Below are positions 14,178 to 23,348 of a stretch of DNA of 47,101 nt, piece after piece. Every line of letters begins with the position of its first letter. Position 1 is the stretch's first letter. A program made the position numbers and the translations under genes. Below the pieces are notes generated by a model, which did not search any database, was not told the DNA's origin, and saw only the letters and a program-made list of their open reading frames with translations. The stretch is from Treponema sp. (GTDB lineage Bacteria; Spirochaetota; Spirochaetia; Treponematales; Treponemataceae). The stretch spans positions 1-47,101 of the forward strand of contig JAFZWX010000117.1 in NCBI GenBank assembly GCA_017617145.1, given 5' to 3'.

Positions 14178-16997
14178 TCTACCACAACACTGTTTGTATT
14201 TCTTTCCGCTTCCGCATGGACACGGGTCGTTACGTCCAACTTTAGGCATTGTGCGGCGTACTGTTGCATTTGCACTTTGTGTACGCTGCTGCATTGCACC
14301 ACTTGCGGCTTGCCGTCTGGCAGTATCACCACTAAATGCAGACTGTGCAGTTCTTTCTGCTGTATTTGCCTGAACTGCAGCCCCAAACTGTTGTGCATCC
14401 TTGTGCTGGGCGTTCATGTTGTTGCTCTGTGCTTCGAGCATGCGGCGGCGGTGTTCTGCAGCTTCTGGTGAAAGCTGAATCTTTACTTTAAATACACGTG
14501 ACATTACAGAGTTTCTGATAGAACTCATCATATCGTAGAAAATATTAAAACCGTCAATTTTATATTCTGTAAGAGGATTCTTTGAACCGTAAGAACGAAG
14601 ACTTACAGCCTCACGCAAACCTTCAAGAGTTTCAAGCTGATCAAGCCACTTGCGGTCAATAATCTGAACATACTGATATCGGATGAACATATTAAGATTT
14701 TCTTTTCCTGCAAGGGATTCTTTTTCTGTAATATCATTCTGAAGCTCTGCAATAACTGCTTCACGAGTCATTCGTTCTGCAGGTAACTGAAGTCCAAAAT
14801 TACTTCGGATTGCTTCATTTAGTTCTGCAAGAGGTGTGTTGTCGTTTTTGTTTTTCTTTGCAGTTGCTTCATACTCATCAAACAAATCATCAACTAAGTC
14901 TTTTGCATTGTTCATTACACGTTCAGAAAGATTAGAATCTGCCAAAAGTTCATCACGCTGCTCGTAAATTACAGAACGCTGCTCATTCAAAACATCATCA
15001 TAATCAAGCAAATGCTTACGAATTTCAAAGTTACGATCTTCTACCTTTTTCTGTGCGTTTTCAATTCCCTTGTTAAGCCATGGATGGTCAATCGGTTCGC
15101 CTGGCTGCATACCAATGCGGCTCATCATAACCTTCATTTTTTCGCCACCGAACAGACGCATAAGGTCGTCATCCATAGAAATATAGAACTTAGAGCGTCC
15201 AGGGTCACCTTGTCGTCCAGAACGTCCGCGCAACTGATTATCAATACGACGAGATTCATGACGCTCAGAACCAATTACATAAAGTCCGCCAAGTGCTTTC
15301 ACTTCTTCGTAATCTTTTTTCCAGTTTTCTTTTTCAATTTCAAGTGCTGCCTTGTATTGTTCTTCTGTGGCATTTGTTCCGGCTCGTTTTCTTGCACGGA
15401 ATTCAGGGTTACCGCCAAGCTTAATATCGGTACCACGACCTGCCATGTTTGTAGCAATTGTAACTGCACCTTTTGCACCGGCTTCGGCAATAATCAAAGC
15501 TTCACGTGCATGGTTTTTAGCATTCAAAACTTCGTGGCGGATTCCTCTTTTTGTAAGAAGTGCATCAAGGATTTCTGATTTTTCAACAGAAACTGTACCA
15601 ACAAGAACAGGCTGACCTCTGTCGTGTGCTGCTTTTATTTCTTTTGCAATTGCTTCCCATTTATCCTGCTCATTGAGATAAACTTCGTCGTTTTCGTCAA
15701 CACGGGCTACAGGAAGGTTTGTTGGAATTGCAACTACATCAAGTCCGTAAATCTTATTAAATTCAACTGCTTCTGTTGCGGCAGTACCGGTCATACCCGA
15801 AAGCTTTTTATACATACGGAAGAAATTCTGGAAGGTAATAGTTGCCATTGTGCGGTTGCGCTGTGCAATTCGAATATGTTCCTTTGCTTCAATAGCCTGA
15901 TGAAGTCCGTCTGAATAACGGCGTCCTTCCAGAACACGTCCTGTAAATTCATCAATAATCTGGACCTGACCATCTTTTACCATGTAGTCAACATCATTAT
16001 GGAAAAGCAGGTGAGCGCGCAGGGCTTGTGTGAAGTAGTGTGTATATTCAAAGTTTTCTTCGTCTTCAAGGGCTCCGCGAATAAGATTATGCTTGTGAAG
16101 GATGTCGTTTATATGAAGCATACCCTTGTCTGTAAAAGAAACCCGCTTTGATTTTTCATCAAGAGTGTAGTCTCCTTCAATTGCTTCACGCTGTTCCGGA
16201 GTCATAAAGGTTTCATCCGGGTATTCACCGGTTTTAGGATCTTTAGCAACTTCTGTAAGTTCACCTACATATTTATCAACTTCGTGATATTTGTAAGTAT
16301 CATCTTCGCCGGCACCGGAAATAATAAGTGGAGTTCGGGCTTCATCAATCAAAATAGAGTCAATTTCGTCGACAATACAGTAATTAAAGCCGCGCTGAAC
16401 TTTGTTTTTAAGGTCAATCTGCATGTTGTCGCGCAGGTAGTCAAAACCAAGTTCGTTGTTTGTTCCGTAAGTAATATCGCAGTTATATGCGGCACGACGG
16501 GCATCGTTATCCATATTTGAAAGGATTGAACCAACTGTCATTCCAAGATATGCAAAAACAGGACGCATTGTGTCGGCATCACGTTCGGCAAGGTAGTCGT
16601 TTACTGTTACTACGTGAACGCCTTTTCCTGTAAGGGCATTAAGATAAGAAGGTGCTACTGCGACAAGGGTTTTACCTTCACCAGTTTTCATTTCGGTAAT
16701 TTTACCCTGATGAAGATTTATGGCACCCATTATCTGAACATCAAAATATCGTTCGCCGCGAACACGTAAGGCTGCTTCACGTACAAGCGCAAAAGCTTCT
16801 GGTAATATATCATCAAGAGTTTTACCTTCGGCAAGCTCTTTTTTAAAACGTTCTGTCTGTTTTGGATATTCTTCTGCAGGAAGGGACTTTGCCCATTCTT
16901 CCTTGGCGTTAACTGCAGCTAAAATTGGTTTGAGTGCTTTTACATCGCGGTCATTCTGCGAACCAAAAATCGCAGTTAAGATTTTATCAATAATCAT
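14175..16997 (-). CDS. secA: Preprotein translocase ATPase SecA
   Basis: SecA drives export through SecYEG. The 940-aa protein contains [11 protein letters not shown] (Walker A, near residue 100), [16 protein letters not shown] (Walker B, about 210), [36 protein letters not shown] and a C-terminal zinc-binding tail with [15 protein letters not shown]. All domains are present and length is typical. The ATG at 16997 has an AAGGAA site upstream. Its stop codon is part of a palindromic repeat shared with convergent lepB. The upstream intergenic stretch (16998-17317) holds a long hairpin element. Confidence 0.97.
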   Translation of the reverse strand: MIIDKILTAIFGSQNDRDVKALKPILAAVNAKEEWAKSLPAEEYPKQTERFKKELAEGKTLDDILPEAFALVREAALRVRGERYFDVQIMGAINLHQGKITEMKTGEGKTLVAVAPSYLNALTGKGVHVVTVNDYLAERDADTMRPVFAYLGMTVGSILSNMDNDARRAAYNCDITYGTNNELGFDYLRDNMQIDLKNKVQRGFNYCIVDEIDSILIDEARTPLIISGAGEDDTYKYHEVDKYVGELTEVAKDPKTGEYPDETFMTPEQREAIEGDYTLDEKSKRVSFTDKGMLHINDILHKHNLIRGALEDEENFEYTHYFTQALRAHLLFHNDVDYMVKDGQVQIIDEFTGRVLEGRRYSDGLHQAIEAKEHIRIAQRNRTMATITFQNFFRMYKKLSGMTGTAATEAVEFNKIYGLDVVAIPTNLPVARVDENDEVYLNEQDKWEAIAKEIKAAHDRGQPVLVGTVSVEKSEILDALLTKRGIRHEVLNAKNHAREALIIAEAGAKGAVTIATNMAGRGTDIKLGGNPEFRARKRAGTNATEEQYKAALEIEKENWKKDYEEVKALGGLYVIGSERHESRRIDNQLRGRSGRQGDPGRSKFYISMDDDLMRLFGGEKMKVMMSRIGMQPGEPIDHPWLNKGIENAQKKVEDRNFEIRKHLLDYDDVLNEQRSVIYEQRDELLADSNLSERVMNNAKDLVDDLFDEYEATAKKNKNDNTPLAELNEAIRSNFGLQLPAERMTREAVIAELQNDITEKESLAGKENLNMFIRYQYVQIIDRKWLDQLETLEGLREAVSLRSYGSKNPLTEYKIDGFNIFYDMMSSIRNSVMSRVFKVKIQLSPEAAEHRRRMLEAQSNNMNAQHKDAQQFGAAVQANTAERTAQSAFSGDTARRQAASGAMQQRTQSANATVRRTMPKVGRNDPCPCGSGKKYKQCCGR

Positions 16998-17093
16998 TGT
17001 GGATTCCTTTTAATACAAAATTTTATAATTGTTCTATTATATATAATATAATAAAAATTTACTACATTATGTTGAAAAAAATGAATTTATATA

Positions 17094-17263
17094 GAAAAAA
17101 TCTTGTCTGCTCCCGTGGAAAATGTCAGTCGACTGAAGGCTGAGCTTGTTATCGTAAAAAATCTTGCGGTTTACTTCGTAAATCCTCAGATTTTTTTCTA
17201 TGCCGCCGGCACAACTCAGAATCAGTCGCCTGCCATTTTTCACTCCGCAGCCAAGATTTTTTC
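17094..17263. repeat. Long nested hairpin element (170 bp)
   Basis: Ends GAAAAAATCTTGTCTGC and GCAGCCAAGATTTTTTC pair with one mismatch. Inside are GTGGAAAATG near CATTTTTCAC, CTGAGCTTGT with ACAACTCAG, AAAAAATCT with AGATTTTTTT, and TTTAC-TTC-GTAAA at the tip. The boundary pattern GCTCCCGTG...CACTCCGC is shared with the elements near 40882 and 45471. It occupies the gap between the divergent secA and 17318 genes. Confidence 0.8.
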
Positions 17264-17304
17264 AGAGGCTTTCTTTATATAATGACTATTTCTTAAAATC
17301 ATTA

Positions 17305-17310
17305 TATAAT
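17305..17310 (+). promoter_or_regulatory. -10 box 7 nt before the 17318 start
   Basis: TATAAT at 17305-17310 ends 7 nt before ATG 17318. ATGACT at 17282-17287 is a partial -35 match at 17 bp. The alternative ATG at 17309 overlaps the box, so 17318 is the likely start and the message may be leaderless. Confidence 0.55.
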
Positions 17311-17317
17311 GATAACA

Positions 17318-18532
17318 ATGAAAAAACGAAATTTATTATTAATATATATATCCGCAATATTATTGATAATCTCTTGTAGCCGGAACAACACAATACAATC
17401 AATCAGCGAAACGGAGCTTTTTAGTCTTGATTATGGGAATTTTGAAGAGCAGCTTAGTGTGGCTGATTTGAATGATGTTGGAAATATCCGTCTTGGTATT
17501 TCTATGCGTGATGGATTTTTTTATATTGTTGACGGATATTCAAAAAAAATAATGGAGCTTAACTCCTACGGTGACATACTTTCGCTTTTTTATAATGAAG
17601 AATCGAATACAAGCGAGCTTATTCAAAAAAATCCTGCAGTTGCAGAAAGCATTCACTGGGAAATTTCGTATCCTTTTGATTATCCGGGACAAATTGCACT
17701 TGATTCAAATAAATGTATTTATGTTGCCTGTACGATTCCGCGAAACCGACAGGAACAGGGAGAAGGTGGCATTCTTTATAGCCAGGCAGTTCTTCGTATT
17801 ACTCGTGACGGTTCCAGTGTTGATTATATTGGTCAGCAGGGCCCTGGAGGAACTCCATTCCCATATATCAGAAAAATTTATACTACCGAAAAAGATGAGC
17901 TTGTTGTTGTAAGTAATTCTGCAGACGGTCTTATTGTTTACTGGTTTGGAACTGACGGATTTTTACGCTATATGATTCCAATCAGTACTAATAATACTCC
18001 TGTTATTGAAAGCACCAGTTCCGACACTGAAAATTATTTTACGCTTGAAAATGTAATTCCCGATCCAAATGAGTATCTTTTATATGTAAAGGTCGATTAT
18101 TATTCTTCGTTTGTTGATGCAGATTCAAAAGTTCAGTCTGGTATTAATTATACACAAACTTTATTGTACCCGCTTGATTGCGATACAGGACTTTACGGTG
18201 AACCTGTTTCAATTCCGCCTTATGAGGAATCTATTATTGTAGACTACAGCAAGCTGACTTATAAAATTCCTTATGATTTTCTTGGTGTAACAAAAAATGG
18301 ATGGAAATTCTTTATTATAAAAACTGATGAAGGATTTACAATCGAAATGATTCAAAACGAATCTCAGAAAATTCTGCACAGAAACTTTAATATTAATCAT
18401 GCTGATAATCTTTTTTATGATATGACCTTGTCTTCTGATGGTATAATAACAGCGCTTTATATAGACAAAGAAAAAGCACGCGCTGTATGGTATAGAACCG
18501 ATAGTCTTATTGATGCAATTTTGAAGAACTAG
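17318..18532 (+). CDS. Lipoprotein of unknown function, possible beta-propeller
   Basis: The start at 17318 gives a compact lipoprotein signal, MKKR then a hydrophobic core ending LLIISC (Cys20). The 404-aa mature region has repeated strand patterns (GFFYIVDGYSKKIMELNSYG, IALDSNKCIYVAC, ILYSQAVLRITRDG) resembling NHL or 6-bladed propeller repeats as in other bacterial lipoproteins. This resemblance is by pattern only. Upstream of a membrane protein (27-bp gap), a Nudix hydrolase, another lipoprotein and neuB, likely co-transcribed. Confidence 0.8.
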   Translation: MKKRNLLLIYISAILLIISCSRNNTIQSISETELFSLDYGNFEEQLSVADLNDVGNIRLGISMRDGFFYIVDGYSKKIMELNSYGDILSLFYNEESNTSELIQKNPAVAESIHWEISYPFDYPGQIALDSNKCIYVACTIPRNRQEQGEGGILYSQAVLRITRDGSSVDYIGQQGPGGTPFPYIRKIYTTEKDELVVVSNSADGLIVYWFGTDGFLRYMIPISTNNTPVIESTSSDTENYFTLENVIPDPNEYLLYVKVDYYSSFVDADSKVQSGINYTQTLLYPLDCDTGLYGEPVSIPPYEESIIVDYSKLTYKIPYDFLGVTKNGWKFFIIKTDEGFTIEMIQNESQKILHRNFNINHADNLFYDMTLSSDGIITALYIDKEKARAVWYRTDSLIDAILKN

Positions 18533-18559
18533 AAAGATTTATTTGAGTTGGCGGTACTG

Positions 18560-19108
18560 ATGTTTGAAGATGTAGATGAAGGACATGCAGAAGGTGAACA
18601 GAAACTTGTTTTCCGCTACAACAGGGAAGAACGTTTAAAAAATGCACCTCAGATTGTCCGCGATGCCTACGAGGGTAAAATGAATCCTGTTCGAGGTTTT
18701 AAGGTACTTTGGGTAAATAAATCAAACCGCTATATTTTACTTTCTCTTGTTATCTTTATTGGTTTTGTGTGGGTTTTTACTGCAATAAGCGGTACAAGAA
18801 GTTATGCAAAAATAAATAATATTGCTTTTGAACTTAGTGCTTTTTCGTTTCAGGATGAAGTTTATGTTACTCTTAAAGTAAATGACAAAAAAGCAGACGA
18901 AAAAAGTGCGCCTGTAAAAGTTGATGCAGAAGTTTTTTTTATAAATAATGATAATCAGATTGTAGAAAAAAAAGAGCTTTCTTTAGTGTACCGCGACGGT
19001 GAAAAGACTTTAGCGACAAAAGCCAGTGATTATGATATAATCAGGGTAGATGCAATTATTGATGCAGCTAACAAAGAAAAAGAAGTTACTGTTGCAGTAA
19101 AGCATTAA
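18560..19108 (+). CDS. Single-pass membrane protein of unknown function
   Basis: I do not recognise the family. The protein (about 182 aa) has a charged cytoplasmic N-terminus (MFEDVDEGHAEGEQK, KNAPQIVRDAYEGKM), one membrane helix (about residues 58-77, ILLSLVIFIGFVWVFTAI) and an exported C-terminal part with beta-like segments (INNIAFELSAFSFQDEVYVT). The ATG at 18560 gives this start; the TTG at 18548 is an alternative with no better ribosome site. The tight spacing on both sides suggests the same transcript as the flanking lipoprotein and Nudix genes. Confidence 0.75.
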   Translation: MFEDVDEGHAEGEQKLVFRYNREERLKNAPQIVRDAYEGKMNPVRGFKVLWVNKSNRYILLSLVIFIGFVWVFTAISGTRSYAKINNIAFELSAFSFQDEVYVTLKVNDKKADEKSAPVKVDAEVFFINNDNQIVEKKELSLVYRDGEKTLATKASDYDIIRVDAIIDAANKEKEVTVAVKH

Positions 19109-19124
19109 AGTTGGGAGTGAATTG

Positions 19125-19535
19125 ATGAGCCGTTCGGTTGCATGCATTGATTACAGAAATGGAAAAATACTTATTGCAAAAAGAATTGCACGCGGCGAAA
19201 TGGGCGACAGATGGGAATTTCCTGGTGGTAAAATAGAAGAAGGCGAAGATTATACAACTGCCATAAAGCGCGAAATGCAGGAAGAGTTTGGTTGTGGCTG
19301 TGAAGTTTTTGAACAGCTTGCACAAGGAATTTTTGAACATAAAGGAAAAAATTGTTCTGTCGTTGCTTTTAGAGTTCAGCTTGAAAATGATGGTGTTTCT
19401 GAGCCGTTCAAGCTTACTGAGCATACTCAAACTGCGTGGGTTATACCTTCCCAAATCATAAAACTGCCGTTTGTAGATTCAGACTTAAAGATTTTTGAAC
19501 AGATAAAAAAATCACTTGGTATTGCGGAGAAATAA
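19125..19535 (+). CDS. MutT-type Nudix hydrolase
   Basis: The 136-aa protein carries a full Nudix box, GGKIEEGEDYTTAIKREMQ then EEFG (about residues 34-56), following WEFPGG. This arrangement and size match MutT/(d)CTP diphosphatases, which hydrolyse oxidised or non-canonical nucleotides such as 8-oxo-dGTP to monophosphates. Start ATG 19125 has GGGAGTG 5-11 nt upstream. The substrate is not proven by sequence; MutT is the commonest function for this form. Confidence 0.88.
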   Translation: MSRSVACIDYRNGKILIAKRIARGEMGDRWEFPGGKIEEGEDYTTAIKREMQEEFGCGCEVFEQLAQGIFEHKGKNCSVVAFRVQLENDGVSEPFKLTEHTQTAWVIPSQIIKLPFVDSDLKIFEQIKKSLGIAEK

Positions 19536-19536
19536 A

Positions 19537-19896
19537 TTGAAAAAGTTATGGGTTTGTATTTTACTGATTTTTTGCACACTTATAATATCATCCTGTAAAA
19601 AAAATAAGGAAGAAGTGATTGAATTTAATGAATCACATCCACTTTCGCTTGCCCCGGATGTCGAGTGGGCTTTAATAACAGATCCTTATGCTGCATATAG
19701 AAGTGATATTGACTGGAATGCAGAAGTTACAAATCACTGCAGGCGTGGCGATATTCTTCAAGTTTATGCAAAATCAATAGATAAACAAAAAACTGTGTGG
19801 TACAAGTTTGAAGAAGGCTGGCTTCCAGAAACCTGTCTTACAATTTATTCTAACAGATACAAAGCCCAGACTGCTGCTGCCAGCCTAAAGGACTGA
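19537..19896 (+). CDS. Small lipoprotein with SH3-like domain
   Basis: TTG at 19537 is the likely start, with GCGGAGA 6 nt upstream, 1 bp after the Nudix stop. The signal is MKKLWVCILLIFCTLIISSC with Cys20 as the lipidated residue. The 99-residue mature part resembles a bacterial SH3 domain (RGDILQVYAKSIDKQKTVWY, then EEGWLPETCLTIYSN). Such domains often bind cell wall or partner proteins. Function is otherwise unknown. Confidence 0.78.
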   Translation: MKKLWVCILLIFCTLIISSCKKNKEEVIEFNESHPLSLAPDVEWALITDPYAAYRSDIDWNAEVTNHCRRGDILQVYAKSIDKQKTVWYKFEEGWLPETCLTIYSNRYKAQTAAASLKD

Positions 19897-19914
19897 TATT
19901 TGGCGGGTGAAAGA

Positions 19915-21024
19915 ATGAGTCTTATAATTGCAGAAATCGGAACAGCACACGGTGGTGATATAAAAAAAGCATACGAGCTTATTGATGCTGCAGCACAGAG
20001 TGGGGCAGATGTTATAAAGTTTCAGTGGGTTTATGCTGACGAAATTTTACACCCGAATACTGGTTATGTAGAGCTCCCTGGTGGGCGTATTCGTTTATAT
20101 GACCGTTTTAAGCAGCTTGAATGTCTTCCCGATTTTTACCAGCAGATGATTGATTATGTTCACAAGACTGGATGTAAGTTTTGTTGTTCACCGTTTGGTT
20201 TACGAAGTCTTGATGAACTTATTGAATTAAAACCTGATTATGTAAAGGTTGCTTCGCCGGAACTGAATCATTTTCCAATGCTAAAAAGACTTGCGGAACA
20301 TAGACAGCGTTTGGGAGCGGCTGCTGTTCCTGTAATTCTTTCGAGCGGCGTAAGCAAATTGGAAGATATTGAAAAGGCAATTGAAATTGTTGGAACAGAT
20401 AATGTATGGCTTTTGCATTGCATTACAAGTTATCCTGCTCCCGAAAATGAATATAATCTTAAGGTAATAAAAACTCTTTCGGGGCAATTTGCTATTGAAT
20501 GCGGTGTAAGTGACCACAGTCTTGACCCGATTTTAGTTCCATGCCTTTCTATCGCGTGCGGTGGTTCTGTTATAGAAAAACACATTTGCCTTAGCAAAAA
20601 AGATTCTGGTCTTGATGATCCTGTAGCTTTGGAGCCAGAACAGTTTGCAATGATGGTTCATGTTGTACACCAGACTGAAGCAACGTTCCGTCATTATGGA
20701 AAAGAAGTTGGTTATGATCGTGTTATTCAGCAGCTTAGCGAACAGTTTGGAAAAGAGCGTGTTCTTGAAGTTTTGGGTGATGGAATAAAGCGTCTAGCCC
20801 CTGCAGAAGAAGCAAATTACGGCCGCACAAATCGTTCACTTCATTTTATGCACGATATGAAAGCGGGGGAAGTTATTAAAGAAGAAGATATTGGAGTACT
20901 GCGAACCGAAAAAGTCCTGACCCCAGGATTAACTCCGGATTGGCTTGATAAAGTTGTAGGGGCAAAATTATTACGGGATGTTGTTTCGGGAGAAGGAATT
21001 ATTCTGGATGATATTGTAGTGTAA
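19915..21024 (+). CDS. neuB: NeuB-family sugar-acid synthase with SAF domain
   Basis: The 369-aa protein matches N-acetylneuraminate synthase and related (pseudaminic, legionaminic, SpsE-like) enzymes, which condense phosphoenolpyruvate with a hexosamine-derived sugar. Motifs are IIAEIGTAHGGD at the start, DVIKFQWVYADE, CSPFGLRSLDEL, KVASPELNHFP, LHCITSYPAPE, GVSDHSLDPI and IEKHICLSKKDSGLDD. A C-terminal SAF (antifreeze-like) domain covers about 300-369 (HFMHDMKAGEVIKEEDI). The ATG at 19915 is preferred over TTG 19900, since GGCGGGTGA lies between. The stop codon TAA is inside the left arm of a long hairpin. The exact sugar is not determined by sequence; no other nonulosonate genes are in the window. 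Confidence 0.85.
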   Translation: MSLIIAEIGTAHGGDIKKAYELIDAAAQSGADVIKFQWVYADEILHPNTGYVELPGGRIRLYDRFKQLECLPDFYQQMIDYVHKTGCKFCCSPFGLRSLDELIELKPDYVKVASPELNHFPMLKRLAEHRQRLGAAAVPVILSSGVSKLEDIEKAIEIVGTDNVWLLHCITSYPAPENEYNLKVIKTLSGQFAIECGVSDHSLDPILVPCLSIACGGSVIEKHICLSKKDSGLDDPVALEPEQFAMMVHVVHQTEATFRHYGKEVGYDRVIQQLSEQFGKERVLEVLGDGIKRLAPAEEANYGRTNRSLHFMHDMKAGEVIKEEDIGVLRTEKVLTPGLTPDWLDKVVGAKLLRDVVSGEGIILDDIVV

Positions 21025-21088
21025 TATTTTCTGCATGCGAGAGAGATTCCTCTTCGTCCATCTCTCTCGCGGGCAGAAAATATTACAC
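21019..21088. repeat. Long hairpin between neuB and coaX, probable bidirectional terminator
   Basis: GTGTAATATTTTCTGC (21019-21034) pairs with GCAGAAAATATTACAC (21073-21088), and CGAGAGAGA (21038-21046) with TCTCTCTCG (21061-21069), around a 3-by-3 internal loop. The tip is TTCCTCTTCGTCCA. The neuB stop codon lies in the left arm. Confidence 0.9.
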
Positions 21089-21089
21089 A

Positions 21090-21881
21090 TTATAAAAGCA
21101 TCTCTGCAATTCTTTTCATCGCACAAAGCGTAAGATTTTTGTCCACACAATCAAATGCATCTGTTATTGGTGAAAGCATGCTGTTGAGCCCGCCGGTTGC
21201 AATAACTTTTATATCTTCAAGTTTGCATCCGGTTTCCTTTACCAAATCATCCTTCATTTGTTTTACAAGACCTTCTACAAGTCCTTTATAGCCAAGAACA
21301 ATGCCACTTTGAACCGCAACAACAGTATTTTTTCCAAGACTTGTCGGCGGTATGTCAAGCGGAATGGCAGGAATCTGAGCTGTGTTTGCAAAAAGAGAAT
21401 TAAATGCTGTGCGTATACCAGGGGCAATTGCAACACCCGCTATATTTGCGTTAGCGTCAATTGCAGTAAAAGAAAGTGCGGTGCCAAAGTCTGCTATAAT
21501 GCATGGGCATTCGTAGCGGCACCAGGCTTCCAGTGCGTTACAGTAAAGGTCTGTTCCAATTTCGTGAACTGCGGTTTCGGGAAGCTTGAGAGGAAGATTT
21601 TTGTAAATGTCAGGGCCAATAATAATTGGTTTTTTGCCGGTGATGTGTTGTGTTACAACAACAAAAGGTCCTATAAGGGCTGGAACAACAGTGCTTAAAA
21701 CAACAGTTTCAATTTTTGAAAAATCAATCTGCGCATCGCGGAAAAGCGGGCGGAGAAGCGAAAAGTATTCATCGCCGGTGCGTTTTAAGTCTGTAGAAAT
21801 ACGCCATTCATTTAAGAGAATATCGCCATCAAAGACAGCTGTTTTTATGTTTGTGTTGCCTATGTCAAAAATCAGAGTCAT
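21090..21881 (-). CDS. coaX: Type III pantothenate kinase
   Basis: CoaX phosphorylates pantothenate, the first step of coenzyme A synthesis. LIFDIGNTNIKTAVFDG at the N-terminus is the phosphate-binding motif of the ASKHA fold. TVVPALIGP, EIGTDLYCNALEAW and IIADFGTALSF follow, then AIAPGIRTAFNSLF and IATGGLNSML. The protein is 263 aa, as usual. ATG 21881 overlaps the hisS stop as ATGA, so translation is probably coupled to hisS. Confidence 0.94.
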   Translation of the reverse strand: MTLIFDIGNTNIKTAVFDGDILLNEWRISTDLKRTGDEYFSLLRPLFRDAQIDFSKIETVVLSTVVPALIGPFVVVTQHITGKKPIIIGPDIYKNLPLKLPETAVHEIGTDLYCNALEAWCRYECPCIIADFGTALSFTAIDANANIAGVAIAPGIRTAFNSLFANTAQIPAIPLDIPPTSLGKNTVVAVQSGIVLGYKGLVEGLVKQMKDDLVKETGCKLEDIKVIATGGLNSMLSPITDAFDCVDKNLTLCAMKRIAEMLL

Positions 21882-23128
21882 TTTAAAATCCAATCTCCGT
21901 CCTTAAATGTTGCAAACTTTGTATAGCCCTGTTTTTCAAGCATATCATATTGAGGACCCGGCTTTTTTGCTTTTTTAAGGATTGCAACAGTAAATTGTTC
22001 ACGAAGCTTTGCAGCCTGTTCCATAACTTCAGGGAAATCTGTCTGATCATCGTAAAGCAGAGCACATTTTTCTTTTTCGCCTGGAATCTTATAATTTGCT
22101 TCCAAAAGAATTCCGCAGATTCGTTCAAACCCAATTGAAAATCCTACTGCCGGAATCTCTTGACCAATAAATTTTCCAATGAGGTTGTCGTAACGTCCGC
22201 CGCCACCAACTGCACCAGAAAACTTTGTACTTGCAATTTCAAAAACAATGCCGGTGTAGTAGCCCTGTCCGCGAACAAGACTTGGTGTATATACAATTTC
22301 GTATTTTCCACCTGAAACTTTCTGGGCTGTAGAAATTACATATTTCAGGTCATCTGCAATTGAAGGGTCTGCACAACGAGAGGCAACTTCCTCAAGTGTG
22401 ATTTTTGTACCGCCTTCTGCTTTGGTAATAAATTCAACAAGTGCTTTAATTGCATTTTCCGGCAGCTGCTTTTCTTTAAGTTCTGCTTCAACACCTGCAG
22501 AACCAATTTTATCCATTTTATCAAAGGTTATGCAGACAGAATCTAAAGTATCCGGAGCAAAACCCATATTCTGCAGCATGTTTCTAAGAATCCTGCGGTC
22601 ATTTATATTAATTTTAAAATCATCAAAGCCAATATTTTTAAGGGCACGGGCTGTAACATCAATTAATTCAACTTCGGCATTGCAGGAGCTGTCGCCAAGA
22701 ATATCAATATCGCACTGAACAAATTCTCGGTCACGGCCTTTCTGAGGTCGTTCTGCACGGAAAACTCTGTCTGTCTGAATTACTTTAAATGGGGTTTGAA
22801 GCTTATCCTTATTTGCAGAGTAAAAGCGGGTAAGGGGAAGTGTTAAATCGTAACGAAGACCCATGTCAGAAAGAGCTTTTTCTTCTACAGGGTTTGCTTC
22901 AAGTGCAGCCTTAAGCTTGTCACCACGCTTGAGTACTTTAAAAATCAGATTGAGGTTATCACCACCGTCACTTTTATCAAGGTTTTCGGCATCTTCAAGC
23001 ATCGGTGTAGAAATGCGTTCAAAACCACTGGCACGGTATGTTTCAAGAATCTTTGTCTGAACATAGTCGCGCAGTTTTTGCTCGGCAGGTAAAATATCTT
23101 TCATTCCTTTTAATGCGTTTGTTTTCAT
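21878..23128 (-). CDS. hisS: Histidyl-tRNA synthetase
   Basis: This class II synthetase charges tRNA-His. The 416-aa protein starts at MKTNALKGMKDILPAEQKL (ATG 23128, AGAGG 7 nt upstream). It shows motif 1, GLRYDLTLPLTRF and RPQKGRDREFVQCDIDIL (motif 2), LVRGQGYYTGIVFE and GGGRYDNLIG, then AVGFSIGFERI (motif 3). Longer readings (to 23299) run into a palindromic element and are not real. ATGA overlap with coaX. Confidence 0.95.
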   Translation of the reverse strand: MKTNALKGMKDILPAEQKLRDYVQTKILETYRASGFERISTPMLEDAENLDKSDGGDNLNLIFKVLKRGDKLKAALEANPVEEKALSDMGLRYDLTLPLTRFYSANKDKLQTPFKVIQTDRVFRAERPQKGRDREFVQCDIDILGDSSCNAEVELIDVTARALKNIGFDDFKININDRRILRNMLQNMGFAPDTLDSVCITFDKMDKIGSAGVEAELKEKQLPENAIKALVEFITKAEGGTKITLEEVASRCADPSIADDLKYVISTAQKVSGGKYEIVYTPSLVRGQGYYTGIVFEIASTKFSGAVGGGGRYDNLIGKFIGQEIPAVGFSIGFERICGILLEANYKIPGEKEKCALLYDDQTDFPEVMEQAAKLREQFTVAILKKAKKPGPQYDMLEKQGYTKFATFKDGDWILK

Positions 23129-23171
23129 TTTATAACCTCTTGCATATATTAAAATAAATTTGCTTTTAATA

Positions 23172-23274
23172 CAATATTGAAAAAATGCGGAGCAAAGGTT
23201 CGTGTTTTGTGGAGCGTCCTTTTCGTTTAGCGGAGCAAAACACGGTTCTTTGCGGGAGCATTTTTTCATTATTG
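23172..23274 (-). repeat. Long hairpin element upstream of hisS
   Basis: CAATATTGAAAAAATGC and GCATTTTTTCATTATTG form terminal arms with one mismatch. Inside, GGTTCGTGTTTTG pairs with CAAAACACGGTTC around a loop containing GTCCTTTTCGTTTAG. Its reverse complement closely matches the element at 45471-45565, including the arm sequence. It lies in the divergent gap between hisS and the MFS gene; the remaining gap bases show nothing else. Confidence 0.85.
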
Positions 23275-23348
23275 ATTGCATTTTTATAGTTGAAAACAAA
23301 ATGTAATAGTATTAAAATAATATATTATTATTTACAGAAGGTAAAAAA

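Noticed and set aside
15012..15578. 188-aa plus-strand frame inside secA and similar frames inside other genes
   Set aside because: They are antisense or out-of-frame shadows of strongly supported genes, without ribosome sites or recognisable domains.
23129..23299. 57-residue N-terminal extension of HisRS
   Set aside because: The extension is a translation of the hairpin element; MKTNALKGMKDILP with its own ribosome site is the normal family start.
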